NCBI GenBank assembly: GCA_009733575.1
Contig: ML769385.1
Span: 295,705-359,704, forward strand
DNA from: Gymnopus androsaceus JB14
Taxonomy: Eukaryota; Basidiomycota; Agaricomycetes; Agaricales; Omphalotaceae
DNA: 64,000 nt
Direction of reading: 5' to 3'
The stretch's first letter is position 1. The number at the start of each line of letters is the position of its first letter. Of this stretch, positions 1 through 9,941 are shown piece after piece. The notes below the pieces were generated by a model, which saw nothing but the letters and a program-made list of their open reading frames with translations, searched no databases and was not told where the DNA came from. The position numbers and the translations under genes were made by a program.

Positions 1-1294
1 CGCGGGACATCCACAGTCCTTCCTTCTCTCGCACTCTGCTTCGCAAGCTCAATCATCTCAATAACCGCAGTCGCCTTCTTCCCATTTAACCGCCATCTCG
101 CCTCCCTCCCTTATCACAGCCGCCAAATTCCGATACAAATCCGTATAACACCCTGGCTCAGTTGAAGGCCAGACTGGATGTCACAATAGCAGACCCATTA
201 GGATCACTAGCATGCTGTAGCGTACCCCAACACTCCTCCGGCTCAAAACCGTACACTGGAATTGATTCAGTGGTGGGTACTGCAGCTGGCACCGGTGTTA
301 TCAGGGATTGAGGAGTCTGTCCATGCACTCCTGATGATACCAGTGCTCTAAGCTGAGCTTCTTGTACGTCGATGCCATATTTCGTGTAAGAGCCTTTCTG
401 TCCGCGAACGATGTAGCGGAGTTGAGGGGATCGAGCGGAGAGGGGATGACTGCGGAGGATGGCAGTGAATCGGTATGGAAGGGCGGAGCCTGCGGGGTAG
501 TGCATATATATTGTAAACTGCATACCGTATAGTTCTGTCAGTGCTTAGTTGGCCTTCAAGTAGGGTAGACTCACATTATCATCTACATCTGGATGACCAA
601 TACCTCGTAGATTGGATGCAAATGCGGTAATACTTGTCGGTCGACCAAAGAGAACGAGGGTTTGGTCGATTAGATGAGAGCCAAGGTCGTAGATCAGACC
701 AGCAGCTGGACGAGGCTCGTCTTTCCACGATCCTTTGAGCCCAAGACGATATCTGTCATAGCTAAACAAGACTTAATACAGATTTACCTACGGAGTTACC
801 TCCCTTACTGGGACTCGAATTCGATAACAGTGCCCAGACTAAGTGGATCCGTCTCTGGCAGATCTAGCAACTTCTTCAACGCAAGATAATCCTGATTCCA
901 TCTGGCATTCTGGTAAGCATACAACACTTTCCCTTTAGCTTTAGCGAGCTCTCCAAGTTCCTTTGCTTCCTTTACTGTCGGCGTAACTGGTTTATCGACT
1001 AGAACATGCTTTCCCGCTTCTAAAGCAGCTTTCGCCAATGCGTAGTGAGTGTCGTTGGGTGTTCCAATCAAGACTAGTCCGATTTCGGCAGTCAGATAGG
1101 ACTTGTTCGAGGTTTGTGTAGAGTTTTACTTGTTTGAGATTGAATCGGTCGCAGACAGTTCCGGTAGGAGTGCGAGGATTGCGTTCGAGGACACTGTGCA
1201 GTGTGAAGAGATCGGGTAGGGCTAGAATAAAGGGGACATGAAAGGTAAGTGTAGCTAGTCCGGCGCCGATAGCGCAACACTTGATTGTCTCCAT
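1..1294 (-). pseudogene. Decayed Gfo/Idh/MocA-family oxidoreductase (left tandem copy, cut by window edge)
   Basis: This is the left member of a tandem pair; its bases align with the intact copy at a constant offset of 1,968. The start (METIKCCAIGAG, 1292-1294), the dinucleotide-fold beginning and the DKP motif (VLVDKPVTP) are still recognisable. Against the intact copy it has three one-base changes in length: an extra base near 1091-1098 that breaks exon 1, a missing base near 501-515 in exon 3, and an extra base near 170-180 that leads to an early stop. Both introns keep plausible splice sites (for example GTAAGG at the end of exon 1). The stop codon of the ancestral frame would lie just outside the window. 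I infer a dead duplicate. Sequencing error is a weaker alternative, because the linked tRNA copy has also decayed by substitutions, which read errors would not explain. Confidence 0.8.
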
Positions 1295-1377
1295 CGTAGT
1301 TGAAGAGAGAGAAGCAAGAATACAAATTATACAAGTCCGTCCGGATATGTGTAGTTGTATAGCTCTGTTTGAATCAA

Positions 1378-1470
1378 GCCGGCGCGGCGCAATGGTGGCG
1401 CGTAGCTTTCCTATACAATATTTGGAAGTCGCCAAGGCTGAAGTTGCGGATTCGATTCTCGAGTTGGCTT
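1378..1470 (+). pseudogene. Decayed tRNA-Arg copy
   Basis: This is the duplicate of the tRNA at 3345-3439. The 5' half is nearly unchanged (GCCGGCG, then the D-arm with GGCGCAATGG), but the 3' half is damaged. The T stem reads GCGGA against CTCGA, leaving two mismatches, and the 3' acceptor strand (GTTGGCT) no longer pairs well with the 5' strand. The region corresponding to the intron has also diverged. The B-box remains close to consensus (GGATTCGATTC), so transcription is possible but a working tRNA is unlikely. Confidence 0.75.
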
Positions 1471-1963
1471 TACGAGACTGCTGCGGTAGTTTATTATTTT
1501 TTTGGTGAATTTTTCCCTGATGTTGGAGTAGTACTCCGTACACTAAGCCACGCTTTGGCATTTCCTTTTTCAATACTTATTATTTATCCGGTCTCACCGT
1601 TTCACGGCTTGCGTACCTATGTCGAGCATACAATCGACTTATACTTGGCAAACCGTTATTTACTCCCTCAGTTGAACCATCACATTGGACACCAACTGAG
1701 GTGAATCATTTCCTATTTCTACTTGTGGTGTCAATACTTACTTACTTACTTTACCTAGTTTATATCGACCTAACAGGTAAAGTAGTTGAACCGTCACTTT
1801 GGACACCAACTGAGTTTATCGACCTAACATCTGACAGTTTAACTGTCTCCAATAAAATGAGTTCAATAACTATTATTACACATTCCAACCCAGCCGGTTC
1901 ATTCAGGCTATATACTTATCAAACCTGAGAGAACACTTGTCAGTCAAAGGCTCCCTATCCCAA
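1471..1963. other. Spacer between the two tandem copies, with a short internal direct repeat
   Basis: No gene is visible. A motif of about 30 bases occurs twice in direct orientation (around 1672-1702 and 1784-1814; core GGACACCAACTGAG), and the phrase ATCGACCTAACA also recurs beside it. The spacer has no counterpart elsewhere in the window. It may mark the junction of the tandem duplication. Confidence 0.6.
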
Positions 1964-3262
1964 TCAACGCGGGACCTCCACAGTCCTTCCTTCCCTCGCA
2001 CTCTGCTTCGCAAGCTCAATCATCTCAATAACCGCAGTCGCTTCTTCCCATTTAACTGCCATCTCGCCTCCCTCCCTAATCGCAGCCGCCAGATTCCGAT
2101 ACAAATCTGTATAACACCCTGGCTCAGTCGAAGGCCAGACCGATGTTACAATAGCAGACCCATTGGGATCACTAGCATGCTGTAGCGTACCCCAACGCTC
2201 TTCCTGCTCGAAACCATACACTGGAATCGATTGAGCGACGGGTAGTACTGGTACTGGTGTGATCAGAGATTGAGGAGTCTGTCCCTGCACTCCCGATGAT
2301 ACCAGTGCTTTAAGCTGATCTTCTTGAACGTCGATGCCGTATTTCGTGTAAGAGCCTTTCTGTCCGCGAACGAGGAAGCGGAGTTGAGGGGATTGAGCGG
2401 AGAGAGGATGAGCACGGAGGATGGCAGTAAATCGGTAAGGGAGGGCGGAGCCTGCAGGGTAGTGCATATAGATTCGTAAACTGTATACCGTATAGTTCTG
2501 TCAGTACTTGGTTGGCCTTCAAGTGGGTAGACTCACATTATCATCTACATCTGGATGACCAACACCTCGTAGATTGGATGCAAATGCGGTAATACTTGTC
2601 GGTCGACCAAAGAGAGCGAGAGTCTGGTCAATTAGATGAGAGCCAAGATCGTAGATCAGACCAGCAGCAGGACGAGGCTCGTCTTTCCACGATCCTTTGA
2701 GCCCAAGACGATATCTGTCAAAGCTAAATAGTAAACGAGAGTTAGTAAAGATTTACCTATGTAGTTACCTTCCTTACTGGGACTCGAATTCGATAACAGT
2801 GCCCAAACTGAGTGGATCCGTCTCTGGCAGATCTAGCAACTTCTTCAACGCAAGATAGTCCTGATCCCATCTTCGATTCTGAAAAGCATACAACACTTTC
2901 CCTTTAGCCTTCGCGAGCTCTCCAAGCTCCTTCGCTTCCTTCACTGTCGGTGTAACTGGTTTATCGACTAGAACATGTTTTCCCGCTTCTAAAGTAGCTT
3001 TCGCCAATGCGTAGTGAGTATCGTTGGGTGTTCCAATCAAGACTAGTTCGATTTCGGTGTCGGATAAAACTTGCTCGAGGTTTGTGTAAAGTTTTACTTG
3101 TTTGAGATTGAATCGGTCACAGACAGTTCCGGTGGGAGTGCGAGGATTGCGTTCGAGGACACTGTGCAGTGTGAAGAGATCGGGTAGGGCTAGAATGAAG
3201 GGGACATGAAAGGTAAGTGTAGCTAGTCCGGCGCCGATAGCGCAACACTTGATTGTCTCCAT
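1964..3262 (-). CDS. Gfo/Idh/MocA-family NAD(P)-dependent oxidoreductase
   Basis: Three exons (2778-3262, 2537-2723, 1964-2497) splice in frame to about 401 residues, the usual size for the family. The N-terminal Rossmann fold starts at residue 4 (CCAIGAGLAT). The characteristic motif of the family, here VLVDKPVTP instead of EKP, lies near residue 97. The substrate-binding half contains SHFDRYR and the AAGLIYDLGSHLIDQ segment, in which a conserved DxGxHxxD pattern is clear. The family oxidises or reduces sugar-like or small carbonyl substrates using NAD(P); the substrate cannot be read from the sequence. Introns are 53 and 39 bases. The start is the only ATG that gives the nucleotide-binding motif at its usual distance. 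It is the intact right member of a tandem duplication and is transcribed away from the tRNA beside it. Confidence 0.88.
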
Positions 3263-3344
3263 CGTAGTTGAAGAGAGAGAAGCAAGAATACAAATTATAC
3301 AAGTCCTTTGGATATGTGTAGTTGTATAGTTCTAATTGGGTCAA

Positions 3345-3439
3345 GCCGGCGTGGCGCAATGGTAGCGCGTAGCTTTCCTATGATGTATGAAGTCTTAAAG
3401 GAAAGGCTGAAGTTGCGGGTTCGATCCCCGTCGTCGGTT
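3345..3439 (+). tRNA. tRNA-Arg (anticodon CCT) with a 23-base intron
   Basis: All four arms fold. The acceptor pairs GCCGGCG with CGTCGGT, the D stem pairs GCGC with GCGC, the anticodon stem pairs TAGCT with GGCTG, and the T stem pairs GCGGG with CCCGT around the loop TTCGATC. The anticodon loop reads TT-CCT-A, followed by an intron at 3381-3403 in the canonical position one base 3' of the anticodon, then A38. Internal promoter boxes are present (A box TGGCGCAATGG, B box GGTTCGATCC). The D-arm resembles eukaryotic tRNA-Trp, but the anticodon is CCT, reading AGG. The weak points are the two G-T pairs in the anticodon stem. Confidence 0.85.
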
Positions 3440-3634
3440 GTAACAGGTTTGCAATCAGACTATGAGTTTCTCGCTTTTTTAGGTTTTATTCACTTTTCTT
3501 AGGTGGATTTTTTCTTGACAACGTATTTCCTGTCTTCAAAAATGAAGCCCATATCAATACTAGGAAATACAGTATAAGTGCTACCCGCTTACGCGTCACG
3601 CGTGTCTTGAATATTTCTATCTGCGACGATCACG

Positions 3635-4757
3635 ATGGCCAATATTCTCGATGCTTCTGCGCTAATCTCCCTTATACCTACTCTTCTTTCTCCCTCGGAC
3701 AAACCGCTAAAGTCACCCCAGGATGCTTTAGCAGTCCTCTCTCATGCGATATTATCAGCTTTGGCATTTCGCTTGATTGCTGTGGATGATTCATCATCCA
3801 GCTCTCATGCTTCCACAAATTCTCTTCCAGCTGAATGGAATAGCCATGGACCAGGCAGCTACACATTCCGATACAAACACGATCAGAGTAGCCTTGGAAT
3901 ACATCATCAAAGTCTCCAAACTTGGTTCTCGTACTCTAATCAATGCCATCGCAGTCGAAGTACGTATAAATCCTAGCATAATCCTGTACAATTGCTAATA
4001 AATAGCTTAGAATGACAAAGCAACGTCTTTAGATATATCCACCGCCGACTTTACCTCCCCATCTGCGTTCCCGTACGATGCAGGAGCCACTGAGACACCT
4101 TTGGTGCACTGCTACATCTCCTCCAATCGAGTTGCAGACTTTGTATCCCAGTTCAAGCTGAAGATTATACAGAAGCTTGTCCCTGGTCTACGCAAAGATG
4201 GATACAGTGAGGATATCGATGTCGAGACTACATCCTCGACGTCTACTAACAACAATAATTATCAACCACCTGCTGTACCCAGAGTCCCACCCACAATCCC
4301 TCGCTACAATCCAGATGATGAATTCCCCTTGCGAATTCCCCGTAATCCTCTCGAGATTGGCCGACGGGATCTCGATCCTGTACCTGGAGGCTCGTTCCAG
4401 CCCCCGCCTCTGTTCCCGTCTTCTGGAGGTGATGGAATGTTTGTCGGACCGAATCATCCGATCTTTGGAGGGAGGGGATCGCAAGGTATACCTGGAAATC
4501 GGGGACCTTGGGGCGGTGATGGGTATTTACCTCCCATGGGTGCGCCTCCGGGTGCTCGTTTTGATCCTGTTGGTCCTGGGTTTGGAGGGCCGGGTATTGG
4601 GCCTTTCCCCGGTAATCTTGGGCCTAGGAGAGGCAATCTTCCTGGACAAGGTGATCCAGATAATGATGAGTTTATGCCTCCCGGAGCGGTATGTTTCTGC
4701 CTCTATATTTGAGTCTATACTGATCCACAATCAATGCAGGGGGATATGTACATGTAA
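3635..4757 (+). CDS. PI31-type proteasome regulator
   Basis: Exons run about 3635-3959, 4011-4688 and 4740-4757. The N-terminal 150 residues match the FP domain of PI31/PSMF1 (ALIS..PTLLSPSDKPLKSPQDAL, then KVSKLGSRTLINAIAVE, VHCYISSNRVADFVSQFK). The second half is a Pro/Gly-rich tail, with the conserved DPFPLR-like box written as DEFPLRIPRNP followed by IGRRDLDP. The protein ends GDMYM, so its last three residues (Met-Tyr-Met) form an HbYX motif, which in PI31 enters pockets of the 20S proteasome; the last exon of 18 bases encodes just this tail. PI31 acts in the cytosol and nucleus in proteasome control and assembly. One extra G in the run CTTGG near 3892-3896 breaks the frame between QSSL and EYIIK. 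An intron cannot explain this, since the only GT-AG pair available would be 25 bases long. I read it as a sequence error. Confidence 0.85.
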
Positions 4758-5121
4758 GCATGATGTGCTACAAAAATGTGTCAAAGGTAGGTATTTCGTA
4801 GGTATCTCGACTGTATCGACTGTAAATGTAAAAGTTTGTTGTAACTTTCTTATGTGCCAACGGTGGGTGGAACAAACATTCTGTGTACCGTTGTAGGCGA
4901 TGCATCGTATGTACATGTACAGAACTGAGAAAATGTAGTTTCGTGAGGAAATCCAGCCATGACTGCGCCAGACTCAGCTCTGGTCCACCGGTCGGTCACC
5001 AGGTGCTAGAAACCCAAAAATGGAATGATCCTTGTCACGCTTCCGGTTCCCGAAATCATATAAATACAAGCTCGAGTTTTGGTCCCCCAACTTGAACCAC
5101 CTACATATACCGCGATAGAAA

Positions 5122-6108
5122 ATGTCCTCTCCACCAACAAGTCCATCCTCACACAGATCAGGCTCACGCTCGCCTTCACAACGGCGGCGGAACAGCAAAT
5201 CAAATATTCCTCCGGGATTCTTGCCTCTCCCAAACCCAAAGCACCACGGATCTCGGAAATGTCTGTATGGGAGCTGCAAGATATGTATGATAGGAATGCT
5301 AGGATCTTGGCTTCGACGTGAGTGTGTTTTCTACAAGTTCAATCTCACTCACTCACTGGTGGCGCTCAGCCAAGGCAATTCATCAAGATACGTAGAACGA
5401 ATAACAGCTGAACAAGCTGCGATCCAAACACAACTAGTCGAAGTTCATGGAATGGAAGTTATCAATACTGGTTTGCGAAATACCAGAATTGTTGATGATG
5501 AGGAGGAGGATGTTGAAATAAAATCGGAACCGCCGATGAGCAAGGCAATAGATGCAAAGCAGAGGGCGTTGGCGAAATTCGTGAGTTGGACGGTTGTTCT
5601 TATCCATCATCGACTCGTTTACTTACTTGTTTATTTACTTGCTAGGGTACTACTGCGAGTCCATCACATATCGGAGTGCTCGGTTTAAACGAGGCCATCG
5701 AAATCGAACGACGCGCCCATGCTCATGATTTGGAGCGCAAACAACGCATGGAGGAGAGACGGCAGCGTCATGGGTATCCCATGCAAAACGAAGTCATGTC
5801 GAAACAAGAGAGGGAAGCGAGAATATGGGCATTCATGTACGTCCTTACACTCAGTGTTCAATAATGTTATTTACTCACTTCCGTGCAGGAATTACAAACC
5901 GACCGAATCCGATCTCGAGGATGAAGAAGACGACGACGAGGAAGATGACCCCGCAGAATGGTTTGAGGATGATCAAGACGACGGTCGAAAGGGCCAGGAC
6001 ATTATCGAGCCCGATGAGGAGGACTCCAGCCTCTCCAACATCATTCGCGTCGTCGAACCAAACCAAATGCATTATAGCACATTCTACGAGCCCAGGGATG
6101 CAGATTGA
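5122..6108 (+). CDS. Conserved fungal protein of unknown function with an acidic C-terminus
   Basis: Four exons join in frame: up to 5317, 5370-5580, 5646-5836 and 5889-6108. Visible parts are a Ser/Pro/Arg-rich N-terminus, a helical segment (MSVWELQDMYDRNARILAS), two charged helices rich in E and R (HDLERKQRMEERRQRHG), QEREARIWAFMNYKP, and a strongly acidic stretch with blocks of D and E before WFEDDQDDGRKGQDIIEPD and the end STFYEPRDAD. I do not recognise a named family. The ATG at 5122 leads into the downstream frame only if one base is corrected around 5229-5240 (a run of C and A triplets). Otherwise translation would start at the ATG at 5257, which is in frame with the rest. Confidence 0.65.
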
Positions 6109-6247
6109 TGACGAAAAGCTTTTGTTCGGAAATTCACAAATGTACTTAATAGGGTTTTAACGAAATGCATGCACTGGGGATTGGGTTCGAAAGCATGAAA
6201 GAAAGCATGTATTCATAGCATTTTTAACGTCAGAAAATGTTTTGTTA

Positions 6248-9200
6248 CTAACGAGCATGAACAGGACAGGCTTTGCCCCGTTGAAGCCACGAAGACAGAC
6301 AGGCTGAATGGACACGGTGTCAGCGAACAAACATTGATGATGGGAATTGGTTGGAGACTTGCCATTATGGAAGCTACAGAAACAACTCAGTCGTGCCACC
6401 GTAGAGCCTGCGTTGAAAGGGTAAGGAAGAATATCCCTAGTGGAAAATGCACTCTTACCTTTCGCAAACTCCTCTAGGCAGATCACACCTACGGAGAGAA
6501 CGCGATTAGCAGGGTTTACTATGATGAAACGAAATCAGCACACATTCAACGCCGATAAGAGAACTCTCTGCCGGAAGTCGATAGACCAAGTATTTTGCAG
6601 CTTGTTGTGTGGCCCCCGATCCTCCCTCTAAACAGTTTTTGACATGAGCCTCTTGTTCGGCGGCGTGTCCGACCTGTTCAAGGTTGCTATTACAGACCGG
6701 GCACCTGTCGATGAGTCAGTAAAACACCAAGCAGGAGAGATACATGGAAGTGACATACTCTGCGAGGTCGCTCAATTGGGAACTGGACTGTCTCCTCGAC
6801 AAGTGTGTGGGTATTGATAATCGCTCTTGATCGATAAATACGCGTTCCATAGAAGTAGCCCGTATTCCTTGGACTACATTGGGTACCGTACCATTTACTT
6901 CTTCGAAACAATTTTGGCAGACACGCTGTGAGCTTGAAGAAGCACCCGCTTCAGGGAAGCCAGGTTCATGAACAACATCGGAAGGGTCAAGGAGTGCTCT
7001 ATAAGAAGAACATCTGTCGCAGAAGATTTTACCACAGCGTCGACAGTGCTAATAAGATTATGAGCGATAGTAACCGAATGAGGGGAGCGAAAGACCTACA
7101 TGCTACACGAAAGTGTTAGTAACGTCGACAATGAGACAATAGAAAATGCACTGACTCTGCGAGTGATAAAGTTGAACCTTCGTTCGCATTCACGACACTG
7201 ACTCACGTCTTCATCCTTCTCCCACCGATGTATTTGATGCGGACTCGGTGCAGTCCAGCGAGCGACTTTCTGAGGAGCTTCATGAGTGGGGACATCGAAA
7301 TCTGGTGACTGCGAAAGTTGTGGAGTAAGGTCTGTCAGTGTTCGATGTGATTCAGGTCGACTAAAGTAGCCAGTCGAAGAACTGGATCGAGATGAGGGAC
7401 GTATACTGTCTGACGGGGACATTGGATAACGGAACTCTTCCTCGTCGTCGTCATCATCATCAATCTCTTCGTCTGTAAGCGAATATATCGTCAGCGGGCA
7501 TAACAATCAACGCCAAGCAAATCTTATCTTACCTTCTCCAGTTATGACTAGGCCCTGCGCTTCAGCAGCAACTTTCTGCCGCTCTAGCTCTCGACTGTAG
7601 GCATTTAAAAGTACTTCTGCCTGAGTCTTTCGCTCCAAATCGTTGTCCCCTGGAAAGATTTCTGTTGAATGGATCTTTCTGTTGAAAGAAGATGGCTAAC
7701 CTGATATTCCTTGCCGTAACTCCATAGTAGCGCGCTCAAGCTTGGCTATAGCACGACGAGCATCGACAGATGACAGGGTCCCATTAGAAGAGTCAGCTCC
7801 TACAAGGTATCGAGCTCTCCCAACGTAGTCTTGAGCCCTGGAGAAGAAGGTTGCAGAGACCGCGCTTAATTCTTGTCCCTCTTCATCAGCAAACGCAGAC
7901 GAGTTTTCCGAGTATCGGATGAGGCTACCATCGGATTCAATGTGGTACATTCCGCCGTCAGGGAAAAGATACGGAAGGGGAGCAATGTCAAGTCTACGGC
8001 GCATAACCCTCACCCATCTACGCCTTCGAACCCAGCCGGAGGGAGAAACACGGTTCGAGCCAGAAGCCGACCTCCTTGACGAAGATCCGCTGAGACTCGG
8101 CGAGAGCGTCATACCGCCAGTCAGTAAACGCTCCAACTGGGGGTGCATTTCCGCTGTCCACTGGTCGTCTGCATCACCAAACTGCCGAGAGTATTGCCAA
8201 CCTTCTTCTGCATCTACTCCAGGATGTGTAACATCCAGAGTCCAGTCCGAGCTGGAAAATATTTTCATGAGACTACGACAAATCAAAAACACAGCGTGGA
8301 CCTACAGCCAGAAATGACTTCGTTCTGCGCCCTCTAGATGAGTAGAGCCAGGCCGCGGTAACGTCCAAGGGCTATCTCGCAAAGGCAGCTGGACATCGCT
8401 ACGCCAAGCCGATATAATTTCATTCCCAGGTTGTTGGTCAGAAGGAAGCAGACGCAGTTCGAATGGCGCACGTCTTCCGTGTCGTCCTAACCCTGAAGCA
8501 GAAAACTTTGGCCTTCCTCCAGACGTAGCTAAGGTCTTGAGGCGGGTGTCCAGTCGTTGATTCTCGTACAGAATCAAAGGGACTGTGGTGTGTACAGAAA
8601 GGGGATTGTAAGAAACTGTCGAACCATGCCAACGTTCGGCCTCTGCTCTTTGCAGTACCTACAGCGCGCGGAGCGTGAGTGCAACACGTGAAGACGATGC
8701 CGGTGCTACCCTTACCTCGCATATCCACACTTCAAAAACGGCTGCTGCTGCGTCGTATGCGGTCTCTCCCCAATTGTTCCTTACAAGTGGATCCGCAGCC
8801 TGTTTTGTGAGAAGGTAGAGGACAACTGGTAGATGTCCCTTTGATGCCGCATTCACTAGCGAGCAGGTTAGTACATGTTTCTGAAATCAGAGTCACCGTG
8901 TTATACATACTCAGAGGAGTCCAACCACCTTTACTGCGGACATCGACGCCAGATATTCCATTAACTTCAGCCGTGGCTCCTCCAGCTTCGCACAGATATC
9001 GGACAATGTCAAGATAGCCCTGCCAAAGAACGCTCGATTTTGAGGAAGAATTGAATAAATTCTAGTGTCTACCTTACTGCAAGCGTTGTGGAGAGCGGTC
9101 CAACCATCTGCGTCTTGAGCATGAACGGAGGCCCTATCTGGGACGAGGTATTTGACGATATGGAGGTGTCCATTGAGAGCTGCTTTGTGAACAGCAGTCT

Positions 9201-9831
9201 ACTTGGCGCATCAGACGACATTTAAAAAGAGCCGAACAAACACATACCTCGCCTTCTTTATCTTCTAGGTCAGGCATAGCACCACAGTCCTCGACCACTA
9301 GGAAGAAATATTCTCAAAAAAATCACATTCTACTTCGACCACAAACCACTCACGCCACTTGACAATGTCAAGATAACCTCTACTAGCAGCAGCATGTAAC
9401 GCAGTGAATCCTGTCCGAGTTGAGGCATCATTTGCAAGACTGAACGGCTCGACTGTTTGCGAAGCGGTCATGAACACCGCTTTTAAGAGGACGAGATCCC
9501 CGGAGGCTGCTGCCGCATAAGAGGATTCTAATTGAGCTGGTGAAGGGCTGGGCTGAGTTGGGGGCGCTATTGGAGAAGCACCCTCAGAAGAGTCATAATG
9601 ATTGGTTGTGGAGGTTTCCGAGGTTCCGGGGTATACAAAGTCCTCGTCTTCAGAGTCTTGTCCGTTATCTGGGCTACTTTCACTGGTGTACACAAATCGA
9701 TCCGACGAGGTTTCTGTTGACAAATGGGTGTCGGAAAGGCCTGACCTAGAAAATAATGAGTATATAGAGGTAATAAGAACAAGCTGCAGTCACTCTTCGA
9801 TAGTCCCAAGGTGCGGTCGTAAATTATTCAT
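6248..9831 (-). CDS. Ankyrin-DysF-FYVE-RING protein, probable endosomal E3 ubiquitin ligase
   Basis: Sixteen exons splice in frame to 936 residues. Domains in order: ankyrin repeats (about 75-285, e.g. GFTALHAAASRGYLDIV, GWTALHNACSKGYLDIVRYL, GWTPLMNAASKGHLPVV); a dysferlin/Pex24-type DysF pair (DWTLDVTHPGVDAEEGWQYS near 410, GWVRRRRWVRVMRRRLD near 490); an acidic linker; a FYVE finger (about 715-800) with WEKD, RRHHCRRCG and RVCQNC; a C2HC finger of Rad18/UBZ style (CPVC...HVKNC near 840-865); and a C-terminal RING (CVICLEEF, CxC-SFH, CPVH). FYVE domains bind PI3P on endosomes and the RING implies ubiquitin transfer; FYVE+RING resembles the yeast ligase Pib1, extended by the other domains. 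A three-base exon (7100-7102) encodes one histidine of the FYVE motif. The intron at 6304-6362 is GC-AG. The start at 9831 opens a 38-base first exon. Confidence 0.85.
7100..7102 (-). other. Three-base microexon (CAT, one histidine)
   Basis: On the minus strand, exon 10 ends AGA at 7156 and a 53-base intron follows (7103-7155, GTCAGT...CTAAC...GTGTAG). Then come the three bases CAT, and then a 51-base intron (7049-7099, GTAGGT...TTATTAG). The next exon starts CACTGTCGA. With CAT included the protein reads RRHHCRRCG, the exact FYVE signature; without it one zinc-site histidine is lost, but the frame is unchanged. Both flanking introns have the length and signals of the other introns in this gene. 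Confidence 0.8.
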
Positions 9832-9941
9832 GAATTAAGAGGCCGCCAGTCCAGTGGCAGTTGAAGGAAAGGCGCAATAAGCGCCGAAAAAAAACTTTCT
9901 CTAAGTCATCTCGGAATATTGACGCGACTCTACTACTTAGT

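Noticed and set aside
3345..3439. Assignment as tRNA-Trp
   Set aside because: The D arm resembles tRNA-Trp, but position 34-36 reads CCT, not CCA, and the intron position fits the CCT reading.
3881..3915. A 25-base intron to explain the PI31 frame break
   Set aside because: GT...AG ends exist, but 25 bases is too short for splicing and removal would delete conserved residues (EYIIK). A single extra G is simpler.
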